DNA of 64,000 nucleotides. It comes from CAWBYL01 sp963793025 (lineage in GTDB: Bacteria; Actinomycetota; Acidimicrobiia; Acidimicrobiales; Acidimicrobilacustridaceae). Shown piece after piece: positions 16,564 to 25,425 of the stretch (position 1 is the stretch's first letter; every line of letters begins with the position of its first letter). The stretch covers positions 1,116,001-1,180,000 of the forward strand of contig CAWBYL010000006.1 in NCBI GenBank assembly GCA_963793025.1, written 5' to 3'. The notes beneath the pieces are model-generated. The model was not told the DNA's origin, made no database searches, and saw only the letters and a list, made by a program, of their open reading frames with translations. A program made the position numbers and the translations under genes.

Positions 16564-17322
16564 ATGGCGAACCCCACCTTCCGCCTCGACGACAAGGTGG
16601 TCGTGGTCACGGGAGGCAGCAAGGGACTGGGCCGGGCCATGGTCCTCGGTTTCGCCGAGGCCGGCGCCGACGTGGTCGTGGCCAGCCGGAAGATCGAGGG
16701 CTGCGAGGAGGTGGCCGACGAGGTGCGGGCCCTCGGTCGGCGCGCCTTGCCGGTGGCGTGCCACGTCGGTCGCTGGGACGACTGCCAGGCCCTGGTCGAC
16801 GCCACGGTGGCCGAGTTCGGGCGGATCGACGTGCTCGTCAACAACGCCGGGATCGCTCCCGTGCCTCCCTCGCTGCTCGGTGTCACCGAGGACCTCTTCG
16901 ACAAGACCATCGACGTCGACCTCAAGGGCCCTCTGCGCCTCACCGCCCTCGCCGTCGAGCACATGCCCTCGGGCGGAGCGGTGATCAACATCAGCTCCAA
17001 GGCCTCCACCCATCCGTCGCCGTTCACCGTCGTCTACGCCGCCGCCAAGGCCGGCCTCAACGCCCTCACCAAGGCGTCGGCCCAGGAGTTCGCGCCCCGG
17101 GGCATCCGGGTGAACGGCATCGTGTGCGGCACCTTCCACACCGACAGCTTCCACGCCAGCGTCCCCACCCCGGAGATGCAGGAGGCCATGGCCGAGCGGG
17201 TCGGGCTGGGCCGGATCGGTGACGCCGACGAGATCGTGGGCACCGCTCTCTACCTGGCCACCGCCGCCTCGGCCTACCTCACCGGTCAACTGATCACCCT
17301 CGACGGGGGAGGGGCGGCATGA
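16564..17322 (+). CDS. SDR-family oxidoreductase
   Basis: Classical short-chain dehydrogenase, 252 residues: TGGSKGLGRAM (about 17-27), VNNAGIAPV, catalytic Ser in INISSKAST, and YAAAKAGLNALTKASAQEFAPRGIRVN with Tyr/Lys. It ends in SAYLTGQLITLDGGGAA, typical of FabG-like enzymes. One base separates it from the kinase stop, and its own stop overlaps the next gene. In this operon it could oxidise a 3-hydroxyacyl-CoA or reduce a 4-keto group; LvaD plays a comparable SDR role in levulinate catabolism. Confidence 0.9.
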   Translation: MANPTFRLDDKVVVVTGGSKGLGRAMVLGFAEAGADVVVASRKIEGCEEVADEVRALGRRALPVACHVGRWDDCQALVDATVAEFGRIDVLVNNAGIAPVPPSLLGVTEDLFDKTIDVDLKGPLRLTALAVEHMPSGGAVINISSKASTHPSPFTVVYAAAKAGLNALTKASAQEFAPRGIRVNGIVCGTFHTDSFHASVPTPEMQEAMAERVGLGRIGDADEIVGTALYLATAASAYLTGQLITLDGGGAA

Positions 17323-18311
17323 GGGCGCTGGTGTGCCCCCGTATCGGGACCGAGGACGACCTGGTGGTCGTCGACGACTGGCCCGAGCCGGAGTGTGGCC
17401 CGGGCCAGATCCGGGTCGACGTGGCCGCGGCGTCGGTGAACTTCCCCGACGTGTTGCTCATCCGCGACGAGTACCAGGTGAAGAAGGAGCCACCCTTCGT
17501 CCCCGGCAGCGAGTGCGCGGGGACGGTGAGCGAGGTCGGATCCGACGTCGAGGCCTTCGCCGTCGGCGACCGGGTGATGGCCCTGCCTGGCACGGGAGCC
17601 TTCACCGAGCAGATCGTGGTGGCCGTCCCGCCCGTGCAGGTGCACCGGATACCCGACTCGATGCCCTTCGACCACGCCGCCGCGTTCGACCTCACCTACG
17701 GCACGGCCGGACTGGGTCTGGCCCGGGGCGCGGTGGCGGCCGAGGACGACGTCGTCGTGCTCGGTGCCGCGGGAGGATGCGGGTCGGCGGCGATCCAGAT
17801 CGCCAAGGCCATGGGCGCACGCGTCGTGGCCGTGGCCGGGGGCGCCGAGAAGGTTGCCCTGTGCCGTGCCCTCGGCGCCGACGAGGTCATCGACCACCAG
17901 ACGGTCGAGGCCCTGGCGCCCGCGGTCAAGGCGGCCACCGGAGGCAAGGGCGCCGACGTGCTCTTCGACACGGTCGGCGGCCCCGACGTCCGTGACCTGT
18001 TGCGGTGCATGGCCTGGAACGGGCGCTACCTGGTCGTGGGCTTCGCCGCCGGCGGGGTGCCCACCATCGGCCTGAACCAGACCATCCTCAAGTCGATCTC
18101 GGTGGTCGGCGTGGCCTTCGGGGCCTCGGCCATCGTCGACCCGGCCGGCAACGCCGCCCTCTTCGAGCAGCTCCTCGCCTGGTACGGGGAGGGGCTGCTC
18201 GATCCCCACATCGGGCACCGGTTCGCTCTCGACCAGGCGGCCGACGCCATCCGGACGGTCGGTGAGCGGCGGGCGATGGGCAAGGTCCTCGTCGAGATCC
18301 AGGCCCCTTAG
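17319..18311 (+). CDS. NADPH:quinone oxidoreductase-like MDR enzyme
   Basis: Zinc-free medium-chain reductase of 330 residues. GroES-like half: VDVAAASVNFPDVLLIRDEY, FVPGSECAGTV. Rossmann half: VVVLGAAGGCGSAAIQIAKAMGARV (nucleotide loop, about 145-170), GGKGADVLFDTVGG, and a C-terminal AMGKVLVEI. No zinc-ligand cysteines of the alcohol dehydrogenase type. Likely reduces an enoyl or quinone double bond with NADPH. Last gene of the TetR-controlled operon, ATGA-coupled to the SDR; its stop overlaps the convergent molybdoenzyme by 4 bases. Confidence 0.9.
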   Translation: MRALVCPRIGTEDDLVVVDDWPEPECGPGQIRVDVAAASVNFPDVLLIRDEYQVKKEPPFVPGSECAGTVSEVGSDVEAFAVGDRVMALPGTGAFTEQIVVAVPPVQVHRIPDSMPFDHAAAFDLTYGTAGLGLARGAVAAEDDVVVLGAAGGCGSAAIQIAKAMGARVVAVAGGAEKVALCRALGADEVIDHQTVEALAPAVKAATGGKGADVLFDTVGGPDVRDLLRCMAWNGRYLVVGFAAGGVPTIGLNQTILKSISVVGVAFGASAIVDPAGNAALFEQLLAWYGEGLLDPHIGHRFALDQAADAIRTVGERRAMGKVLVEIQAP

Positions 18312-20410
18312 CGCGGGTCCGAGGGGCCGGAGCCGGCCAGCGGACGCAGGGTGACGGGGACGCCGGACTGCAGGACCATCCCGGTGAGCGGGTCGATGCC
18401 GTCGTCGGCGCTGGTGAGGGCGCTCACGTTGCACTCGCCCCAGCCGTGGGCCACGGCCACCGCGGAAGGATGCAGGCGGTCGTCGGCGCGCAGGGTCCCG
18501 GTGAGCGACCCCCAGGGCGACCCGACCTCCACCCGGCACCCGTCCGGGCCCAGCGCTCGGGCCGTCGAGGGATGGACCAACACGGCGACCGTCTCCCGGC
18601 GGGAGCCCGGTGCGGTGATGTCCCGCAGCTGGGAGTTCATGGTGCGCAGCTGGCGGTGGGGGACGAGGACCAGTGAGTCCGCCGGGGTGGCGCGCGCCGC
18701 GTCGAGATGGGTGGCGAGCTGGTCGAGCAGCGGCGCGGGAGCGATGCGCCACCGGCCGTCGGGCAGCACGTTCTCGTGGACCCAGCCGAACACGGCCCCC
18801 GATGCCACCACGCCCGACGGGGCCCCGGTCATGGCGCCGAGGCCGCCGACGCTGCGCTCCATGAGCGGGCCGAGCAGGTCGAGCTCGTCGGCCGTGTCGA
18901 CGTCGACGCCGCGAGGGAGAGCGGTGCACCCGAGGCGCTGAGCCAGTGCACCGAACATCCACCACACCGGCCGTCGCTCGGCGGCGGGCTCGATGACGGC
19001 CGGGGTGTACTGGGCGGCGACCGCGAGCTGGTAGCCGTCGAGGAGCCAGGTGAGGTCCGCCCGCTCGAGCTGGTCGACGGCGGGGAGCACGTGGGTCGCC
19101 AGCCGGGTCGTCTCCGTGGACAGGATGTCGATCACCGCGACCGTGTCCAACGACAGCAGGGCGGCGCGGGTGCGACGCTCGTCGGGGAAGGCGGTGACGG
19201 GGTTGCCCCCGACCACGAAGAGGACCTTGACGTGGCCGGCTTCGATCTCGCTGACCAACCCGGCACACGGCCATTCTCCGAAGCGGCGAGGGAGCTCGGG
19301 GCGGCTGGGCGGGCCCGGGTCCGGTCGACCGTCGGAAGGGGTCCACTCCCGGGTGTCGAGGCGCATGAGGTACCCGGGGTTGAACCACATCCCTCCGGGC
19401 CGATCGTAGGAGTCGGTCACCACGTGCAGGGCCCACAGGAGGTACTCGGTCACGTTGGCGGTGGCGGCCATCGACGTGCCCGTCCCCGTGAGGGCGCTCA
19501 CCCGCCCCGCCCGCTCGACGGCGGCGAGGAGAGCCTCCAACTCGGCGAGCTCGAGCCCGCTGAGGTCGGTGACGACCTCGTCGGTGAAGCCGTCGACCGC
19601 GACCTCCAGCTCGGCCACTCCGTCGGCCCGCCCGGCGGCATCGGCCCGGCGCGGCGGGTGGGCGAGGAGCCGGCGCACCAGCCAGCCGAGGACCAGCCAG
19701 TCGGCGCCGGGCCGGATCTGCAGGTGCCGGTCGGCGCGCTCGGCGGTCTCGGTGCGGCGGGGGTCGACGACCCACACCTCGCCGCCCTTGGCCCGGTGCT
19801 CCCGCAGGCGGATGACGGGGTCGGGGATGGCGTTCGAGTGCCCGTGGGACACGACCGGGTTGCATCCGAAGAGCACGAGCAACGACGACCGTTCGTGATC
19901 CCACACCGGCGTGAGACCCGACCAGCCTCCGACCAGTTCGGCCACGAGGGGCTTGCACGGCGTGTCGATGGTGGTGGCCGTGTACTTCTGGCGTGAGCCG
20001 ATGGCCGACAGGAAACGCTCGGCCGCTCGCCGCCCGACGGTGTCGAAGGCCGAGCCGCTGGCCAGGTACATGGCCACGCTGTCGGGTCCACCGTCCTCGA
20101 TCGCCGCCCTGACCCGGGCGGCCAGGTCGTCGATGGCGACCGTCCAGTCCACGGCCGAGGTGCGAAGGCCCTTTCCGATGCGGGGGTGGTCGAGTCGCCG
20201 GGGATCGTGGTGCAGGGCACCGACAGCCCGACCCTTCGGGCACGTGTACCCCCGCGAGAGAGCGTGGTCCTCGTCGCCCCGCACCCGCTCGACCCGGCCG
20301 GAGTCGTCCACGGTCACGACGAGCCCGCACATGGCGTTGCACACCCGACAGAACGTCCGATGCTCGGTCGACGGCGCCGGACCCTCTGCTCCTTGCCCCT
20401 GGTCCCCCAT
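18308..20410 (-). CDS. molybdopterin oxidoreductase with one [4Fe-4S] cluster
   Basis: DMSO-reductase-superfamily catalytic subunit of 700 residues from ATG 20410. An N-terminal cluster motif C21-x2-C24-x3-C28-x28-C57 (TFCRVCNAMCG ... YTCPKG) is complete. The bis-MGD core shows SGSAFDTVGRRAAERF, LVLFGCNPVVSHGH, VWVVDPRRTETAERAD and VLFVVGGNPVTAFPD. The molydopterin-dinucleotide domain (RTMNSQLRDI, CRVEVGSPWGSLTGT) closes it. C152 in DTPCKPL is a possible molybdenum ligand. No Tat signal, iron-sulfur or membrane subunit is adjacent, so it is likely soluble and uses an unlinked electron partner. Confidence 0.88.
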   Translation of the reverse strand: MGDQGQGAEGPAPSTEHRTFCRVCNAMCGLVVTVDDSGRVERVRGDEDHALSRGYTCPKGRAVGALHHDPRRLDHPRIGKGLRTSAVDWTVAIDDLAARVRAAIEDGGPDSVAMYLASGSAFDTVGRRAAERFLSAIGSRQKYTATTIDTPCKPLVAELVGGWSGLTPVWDHERSSLLVLFGCNPVVSHGHSNAIPDPVIRLREHRAKGGEVWVVDPRRTETAERADRHLQIRPGADWLVLGWLVRRLLAHPPRRADAAGRADGVAELEVAVDGFTDEVVTDLSGLELAELEALLAAVERAGRVSALTGTGTSMAATANVTEYLLWALHVVTDSYDRPGGMWFNPGYLMRLDTREWTPSDGRPDPGPPSRPELPRRFGEWPCAGLVSEIEAGHVKVLFVVGGNPVTAFPDERRTRAALLSLDTVAVIDILSTETTRLATHVLPAVDQLERADLTWLLDGYQLAVAAQYTPAVIEPAAERRPVWWMFGALAQRLGCTALPRGVDVDTADELDLLGPLMERSVGGLGAMTGAPSGVVASGAVFGWVHENVLPDGRWRIAPAPLLDQLATHLDAARATPADSLVLVPHRQLRTMNSQLRDITAPGSRRETVAVLVHPSTARALGPDGCRVEVGSPWGSLTGTLRADDRLHPSAVAVAHGWGECNVSALTSADDGIDPLTGMVLQSGVPVTLRPLAGSGPSDPR

Positions 20411-20583
20411 GGCGGCGAGTGTCGCACGCCCGCTGGTCGGCGAGGAGGCGCAAACCGCGAGCGCGAGGAGGACCGGTCGACGGTGGCACCCGTCCGACGG
20501 ACGCTCGCGGCATATCCTTCGCCGCGGATCGAAGTTCCGTGCGTCGACGCGACCGGGGTCGATCCGGTGAGGAGACATCGTTC

Positions 20584-22197
20584 ATGAAGCGCTACTGGCC
20601 CCTCGTGGCCCTGGCCACCGCCCAGTTCGTGATGGTCCTCGACCAGTCGGTGATGAACGTCTCCATCAGCAAGCTGGTCGACGACTTCGACACGACGGTG
20701 ACCACCATCCAGGCGGTCATCACCCTCTACTGCCTGGTGATGGCCATGTTCATGCTCACCGGCGGCAAGATCGGCGACATCATCGGCCGGCGCCGGGCGT
20801 TCGTGATCGGGCTGTGCATCTACGGCGTCGGATCGGGCGTCACCGCGGTGTCCCCGACGGTGGGCATCCTGGCCCTCGGTTGGTCGGTCCTCGAGGGTCT
20901 GGGCGCCGCCCTGGTCCTGCCCGCCCTCGCCGCCCTCATCGCCGGCAACTTCGAAGGCCGCGACCGCAAGCTCGCCTACGCCGTCATGGGCGGCATGGCC
21001 GGCGCGGGCATCGCCGTCGGTCCCATCCTCGGCGGCTGGGCCACCACCGAGCTCTCGTGGCGTGTCGTCTTCGTCGGCGAGGTGGTCCTCGTGGTCTTCA
21101 TCCTGGCCATGACCCGCTTCGTCGGGGACGCCGTGCGCACCGGGCCCCGGCCCCGGCTCGACTATGTCGGCACGATCCTGTCCGCCGGCGGCCTCGGGGT
21201 GGCCGTGCTCGCCGTGCTCCAGTCGACGACCTGGGGCTGGGTCCAACCCAAGGACTCGCCGGTGGAGCCCTTCGGGTTCTCGCTCACCCTCTTCATGCTC
21301 GCCGGGGGCGTCGTGCTGCTGTGGGCCTTCGTCCGTTGGGAGCGGCATCGGGAAGCCATCGGCGCCGATCCGCTGGTGCACCTCGACCTCGTCAAGATCG
21401 CCCCGTTGCGGGCCGGCCTCATCGGCCTGTTCAGCCAGAACCTGATCCTGATGGGCGTGTTCTTCGCCATCCCGCTCTACCTGCAGCTGGTCCTCGGTCT
21501 GGATGCCCTCGAGACGGGCGTGAAGATGCTGCCCGTCTCCATCACCATGCTCCTCGCCTCGGCCGTCGGCTCCCGGCTCTCGACCCGCTTCTCGGTCCGC
21601 ACCATCGTGCGGACCGGGTTGTGGACCACCGTCTCGGCGATCGTCGCTCTGCTGGTCACGATCCAGCCCAATCTGGCCAACGTGGCCTTCGCCGTCTCCA
21701 TGGGTCTGCTGGGGATCGGCATGGGTCTGATCGTCTCCCAGCTCGGCAACGTGGTGCAGTCGTCGGTCGATGCGTCGGGCCGGGGCGAAGCGGGCGGGCT
21801 CCAGTACACCGGTCAGCAGCTCGGGTCCTCGCTGGGCGTGGCGTTGGTGGGGGCGATCGTGCTCTCCGGGCTGACTGCTGTCTTCATCGCCAAGGTCCAG
21901 GACGACGCCCGGATCGACGAGCAGATCACGGCCGAGGTGAGCACGGCCGTGAGCTCGGGTGTCGACTTCGTCGACTCCGGGGCGATCGCCGACGCGTCGC
22001 GTGCGGCCGGCCTCGACGAGGGCACCACCGAGGCCCTCGTCGACGACTACGAGCAGGCGCAGCTCCTCGCCCTGAAGGCCGGCCTGCTGGCCTCGGGGCT
22101 CCTCGCCCTCGCGTCCCTGGCCTTCACCGGTGCCCTCCCGTCCCAGGTCACCGAAGGGGCCGACGAGCCGTCCGACGAGGACGTCACCACCTCCTGA
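20584..22197 (+). CDS. MFS transporter, DHA2 (14-TM) drug-exporter type
   Basis: A 537-residue proton-coupled exporter. The start MKRYWPLVALATAQFVMVLDQSV... is typical of EmrB-like proteins, with the D-x-S/T-V-x-N-V motif in TM1 (LDQSVMNVSI) and motif A after TM2 (GGKIGDIIGRRRAF). Motif C in TM5 reads GGMAGAGIAVGPILGG. About 14 hydrophobic segments fit the DHA2 family. A strong GGTGAGGAGA ribosome site precedes ATG 20584. It is divergent from the molybdoenzyme (173-base gap). Substrate unknown. Confidence 0.9.
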   Translation: MKRYWPLVALATAQFVMVLDQSVMNVSISKLVDDFDTTVTTIQAVITLYCLVMAMFMLTGGKIGDIIGRRRAFVIGLCIYGVGSGVTAVSPTVGILALGWSVLEGLGAALVLPALAALIAGNFEGRDRKLAYAVMGGMAGAGIAVGPILGGWATTELSWRVVFVGEVVLVVFILAMTRFVGDAVRTGPRPRLDYVGTILSAGGLGVAVLAVLQSTTWGWVQPKDSPVEPFGFSLTLFMLAGGVVLLWAFVRWERHREAIGADPLVHLDLVKIAPLRAGLIGLFSQNLILMGVFFAIPLYLQLVLGLDALETGVKMLPVSITMLLASAVGSRLSTRFSVRTIVRTGLWTTVSAIVALLVTIQPNLANVAFAVSMGLLGIGMGLIVSQLGNVVQSSVDASGRGEAGGLQYTGQQLGSSLGVALVGAIVLSGLTAVFIAKVQDDARIDEQITAEVSTAVSSGVDFVDSGAIADASRAAGLDEGTTEALVDDYEQAQLLALKAGLLASGLLALASLAFTGALPSQVTEGADEPSDEDVTTS

Positions 22198-22236
22198 GCC
22201 AACTCACGGGTGCGGACCGTCTGGCAGACTTCGCCG

Positions 22237-23577
22237 ATGTCAGCCTCCGCCGCACCGTCGCCGGTCGGTCCGGCCAATCCGCTGGACCTCCTGCGGAGCC
22301 GCGCCTACGTGGCGCTCCTCGTGTTCGGGGCGATGGTGGGCGTGCCCGTGGCCGTGGTGGCGTACTTCTTCCTCAAGGCCGTGGCCGTCGCCCAGGAGTG
22401 GGTCTTCACCACCCTCCCGGTCGACCTCGGCTTCGACTCGACCCCCATGTGGTGGCCCCTGCCCGTGCTGGTCGTGGCCGGTGCGCTGGTCGCCGCCACC
22501 ATCCGGTACCTGCCCGGTACGGGGGGTCACGTACCGGCCGACGGGTTCAAGTCCGACGGCGCTCCCGCCACGATCGAGCTGCCCGGCATCTTCATCGCCG
22601 CCTTCCTGTCCCTGGCCCTGGGGGCCGTCGTGGGCCCCGAGGCACCGCTGATCGCCATCGGAGCGGGGCTGGCCGTGCTGCTGGTCCACCTCGTCAAGAA
22701 GGACGCCCCCGCCCAGGCGGTGGTGGTGATCGGCGCCGCGGGCAGCTTCGCCGCCATCAGCACGCTTCTCGGCTCGCCGATCCTCGGCGCCTTCCTGCTG
22801 ATGGAGATCATCGGGCTCGGCGGCCCGATTCTCGGGGTGGTGCTCATGCCGGGACTCCTCGCCGCCGGGATCGGCTCACTGGTGTTCGTGGGTCTCGACG
22901 GGCTGACTGGCTTCGGCACCTTCACCCTGGCCGTACCCGACCTCCCGCCGTTCCCCACGGTCACCGTGGGCGAGTTGGTGTGGGCCGTCGTGATCGGGGT
23001 GCTCGGCGCGGTGGTGGGCACGGCCATCAAGCGTGGGGGGGAGGGCCTCGTTCCCCTCGTCGCCCGGCGCCGGATGCTGGTCACGCCGCTGCTGGGGGCC
23101 GGCGTCGCTGTGGCCGCCATCGCCTTCGAACAGTTCACGAGCCACGGGGCCCAGCAGGTGCTCTTCTCGGGGCAGGACGCGCTCGCCCCGCTCATCCAGG
23201 AGTCCGCCACCTGGTCGGTCGGAGCGCTCGCGCTGCTGGTCCTGCTGAAGGGGGTGGCCTACAGCCTGTCGCTCAGCTCGTTCCGGGGCGGCCCCACCTT
23301 CCCGGCCATGTTCATCGGGGCGGCCGGCGGCATGGCCCTCTCCCACTCGGTCGGGCTCCCCATGATCGCCGGGGTGGCCATGGGCATCGGAGCCATGGCC
23401 GTCACCATGCTCGACCTGCCCCTGACCTCGGTCCTGCTCACCGTGCTGTTCCTCGAGGCCGACGGTCTGACGCTCATGCCGTTGATCATCGTGGCCGTCG
23501 TGGTGGCCTACGTGACCGCCGCCCGCCTGGCCCCCGCTCCGGCGACGACGTCGGCGCCGGCCACTGCTGACTCCTGA
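22237..23577 (+). CDS. ClC-family chloride channel/transporter
   Basis: Membrane protein of 446 residues with about 10 segments. The anion-path signatures are visible: TIRYLPGTGGHVPADG, the gating-glutamate loop VVGPEAPLIAIGAG (a GxEGP variant with Ala in place of Gly), the serine-type loop LLGSPILGAF and GGPTFPAMFIGAAGG (GxFxP variant). The gating glutamate is kept, so H+/Cl- exchange or anion conduction is plausible. ATG 22237 is preferred over GTG 22210 since it gives a normal N-terminus. Confidence 0.88.
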   Translation: MSASAAPSPVGPANPLDLLRSRAYVALLVFGAMVGVPVAVVAYFFLKAVAVAQEWVFTTLPVDLGFDSTPMWWPLPVLVVAGALVAATIRYLPGTGGHVPADGFKSDGAPATIELPGIFIAAFLSLALGAVVGPEAPLIAIGAGLAVLLVHLVKKDAPAQAVVVIGAAGSFAAISTLLGSPILGAFLLMEIIGLGGPILGVVLMPGLLAAGIGSLVFVGLDGLTGFGTFTLAVPDLPPFPTVTVGELVWAVVIGVLGAVVGTAIKRGGEGLVPLVARRRMLVTPLLGAGVAVAAIAFEQFTSHGAQQVLFSGQDALAPLIQESATWSVGALALLVLLKGVAYSLSLSSFRGGPTFPAMFIGAAGGMALSHSVGLPMIAGVAMGIGAMAVTMLDLPLTSVLLTVLFLEADGLTLMPLIIVAVVVAYVTAARLAPAPATTSAPATADS

Positions 23578-23612
23578 GGGCGTCCGCGCCCGCCGTGCCG
23601 CTCCTCGTCGTT

Positions 23613-23653
23613 TTGAGGACGATTCTTGCTATCAGTCTCAAGACCGGTAGAGT
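23613..23653 (+). promoter_or_regulatory. znu promoter with Zur-box candidate
   Basis: A 29-base interrupted dyad at 23613-23641 reads TTGAG-N3-GAT-N7-ATC-N3-CTCAA, with every arm base matched. Inside it lies a possible -35 (TTGCTA, 23626-23631) with a -10 (TAGAGT, 23648-23653) at a 16-base spacing. Overlap of dyad and -35 suits a repressor. The Fur/Zur-family gene at the end of the same locus is the natural candidate regulator. Confidence 0.55.
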
Positions 23654-23698
23654 CGGAGCGTTCCGTCGCCACGCATCCCCGGCAGGGAGAGCCACTCG

Positions 23699-24616
23699 AT
23701 GTCCCGCCCCCGCTGCCTCTCCGTCGTCGCCCTCGTCGCCTTCGTGGGCATCCTCGGCGCCTCCGGCTGCTCGTCGGCCGGCACGGCCGCCGGACCGCGA
23801 GGTGACTGTCCCGTCGCCCCGGTGCGGGTCGTGGTCACGGTCGACCAGTGGGGTGACATCGCCGAACAGCTCGCCGGCGACTGCGCCGACGTGACGACGA
23901 TCATCGAAGGCTCCGGTGGCGACCCCCACGAGTTCGAGCCTTCGCCATCGGACAACGCCGCCTTCGGACGGGCCGACCTCGTCGTGGTGAACGGGCTCGG
24001 CTACGACAGCTGGGCCGACAAGGTGCTGGGCACGGTGTCGCCCCGGCCGCCGGTCGTGGATGCCGGTGAGGTCGTCGGTGGCCGCGACGGGGACAACCCG
24101 CACCTCTGGTACGACCCCGCCGCCGTCGAGGAGGTCTCGAGAGCGATCACTGAGGCTCTGGGCCAGAGCGCCCCTGACGCTCAGGAGTACTTCTCGGAAC
24201 GGGCCGCGGACTGGTCGACCCAGCTCGGGCCCTACCGGGCGGCGATCGACGCGGCCCGGGTGCAGGGGGCCGGCCGCTCCTACGTCGCCACCGAGTGGGT
24301 GTTCGACGACATGGCCCGTGCCGTGGGCCTCGTCGACGCCACGCCCGCCGGCTACCGGAGCGCGGCGGCCGCCGGCAGCGATCCGTCGCCGGCTGACGTC
24401 AACGCCCTCGAGGACGTGCTCCGCGAGGGTGGGACGGCCCTGCTCGTCTACAACACCCAGACCGAGGGATCGGTGCCGGCCGGCATCCGAGACGTCGCCG
24501 ACCGGGCCGGCATCCCGGTGGTCGACGTGACCGAGACCGTACCGCCGGGGCAGAGCTCGTTCGTCGCCTGGCAGATCGACCAGCTGCGCTCCCTCACCGC
24601 CGCTCTGGGGGGCTGA
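23699..24616 (+). CDS. znuA: zinc/manganese ABC transporter substrate-binding lipoprotein (ZnuA-like)
   Basis: Cluster A-I metal-binding protein, 305 residues. Lipoprotein signal with cysteine C24 (ILGASGCSS). Metal-ligand regions typical of the family: GGDPHEFEPSPSD (first His), NPHLWYDP (second His), and a late VVDVTETVPPG acidic region. Where many ZnuA proteins have a third His, this one reads YVATEWVFDDMA with Glu, so the metal site may be two His plus two acidic residues, closer to Mn/Fe binders. Starts the znuACB operon. Confidence 0.85.
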   Translation: MSRPRCLSVVALVAFVGILGASGCSSAGTAAGPRGDCPVAPVRVVVTVDQWGDIAEQLAGDCADVTTIIEGSGGDPHEFEPSPSDNAAFGRADLVVVNGLGYDSWADKVLGTVSPRPPVVDAGEVVGGRDGDNPHLWYDPAAVEEVSRAITEALGQSAPDAQEYFSERAADWSTQLGPYRAAIDAARVQGAGRSYVATEWVFDDMARAVGLVDATPAGYRSAAAAGSDPSPADVNALEDVLREGGTALLVYNTQTEGSVPAGIRDVADRAGIPVVDVTETVPPGQSSFVAWQIDQLRSLTAALGG

Positions 24617-25425
24617 TGGACACCCCGCCGTCCCCGCCGGCCCCCTCGCCCGGCCCCGACGATCGGCCCGCCGCAGTTGCCTTTCGTGCCGCCGCGGTGA
24701 CCAGGGGAGGACGAACGGTCTGGGAGCACGGCGACTTCGCCATCCCCGAAGGGGCCTTGGTCGTGGTCATCGGTCCCAACGGCTCGGGCAAGACGACGTT
24801 GCTCCAGGTCGTGCTCGGTCTGGTACCGGTCTCGTCGGGATCGGTCGAGGTGCTCGGTGCCACCCCGGCCCGGGGCGACTCCCGGATCGGCTACGTCCCC
24901 CAGAACTACACCGCCACCATCGGCAACGCCGTGCGGGCCCGCGACCTGGTCGGGCTCGGGCTGTCGGGCGGACGCTGGGGCCTGAAGCCGCTGGACTCGG
25001 AGGAGCGCGACCGGGTGGACGCCACCCTGGCTGCCGTCGGGGCCGCCGGCTTCGCCGACCGTCGCATGTCGACCCTCTCGGGCGGGCAGCAGCAGCGGGT
25101 CGCCATCGCCCAGGCGCTGGTGGCCCGCCCCCGTCTGTTGCTGTTGGACGAACCGCTCGCCAACCTCGACGTCCGCAACCAGAACGAGGTCGTCGATCTT
25201 CTCGACTCGCTCCGTGCCAGCCACGACATGACCGTCATGGTGGTGGCCCACGACGTGAACCCACTGCTCTCGGTGCTGACCGGAGCGGTGTACCTGCTCG
25301 ACGGGCACCCCCACTACGACACCATCGGGGAGGTGGTCGACGAGCGGCTGTTGACCCACCTCTACGGGACCCGGATCCGGGTGGTCCGCACCGCCCAGGG
25401 CGACATGTTCACGAGGAGCGGATGA
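24616..25425 (+). CDS. znuC: metal ABC transporter ATPase (ZnuC-like)
   Basis: ATP-hydrolysing subunit, 269 residues: Walker A GPNGSGKTT (about 52-60), Q-loop YVPQNY, signature LSGGQQQRVAIAQAL, Walker B LLLLDEPLANLD and H-loop VVAHDVNP. A Pro-rich N-terminal tail of about 20 residues precedes the fold. Its ATG at 24616 shares one base with the znuA stop (TGATG). Powers metal import with the flanking subunits. Confidence 0.9.
   Translation: MDTPPSPPAPSPGPDDRPAAVAFRAAAVTRGGRTVWEHGDFAIPEGALVVVIGPNGSGKTTLLQVVLGLVPVSSGSVEVLGATPARGDSRIGYVPQNYTATIGNAVRARDLVGLGLSGGRWGLKPLDSEERDRVDATLAAVGAAGFADRRMSTLSGGQQQRVAIAQALVARPRLLLLDEPLANLDVRNQNEVVDLLDSLRASHDMTVMVVAHDVNPLLSVLTGAVYLLDGHPHYDTIGEVVDERLLTHLYGTRIRVVRTAQGDMFTRSG

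Noticed and set aside
17286..20585. A 1099-codon minus-strand frame over the quinone reductase and molybdoenzyme genes
   Set aside because: Arg/Pro/Gly-rich translation without domains, in a different frame from the molybdoenzyme, which has intact cluster motifs.
20814..23570. A 918-codon plus-strand frame across the MFS and ClC genes
   Set aside because: Out of frame with both membrane proteins and extremely Arg/Gly-rich; a GC artefact.
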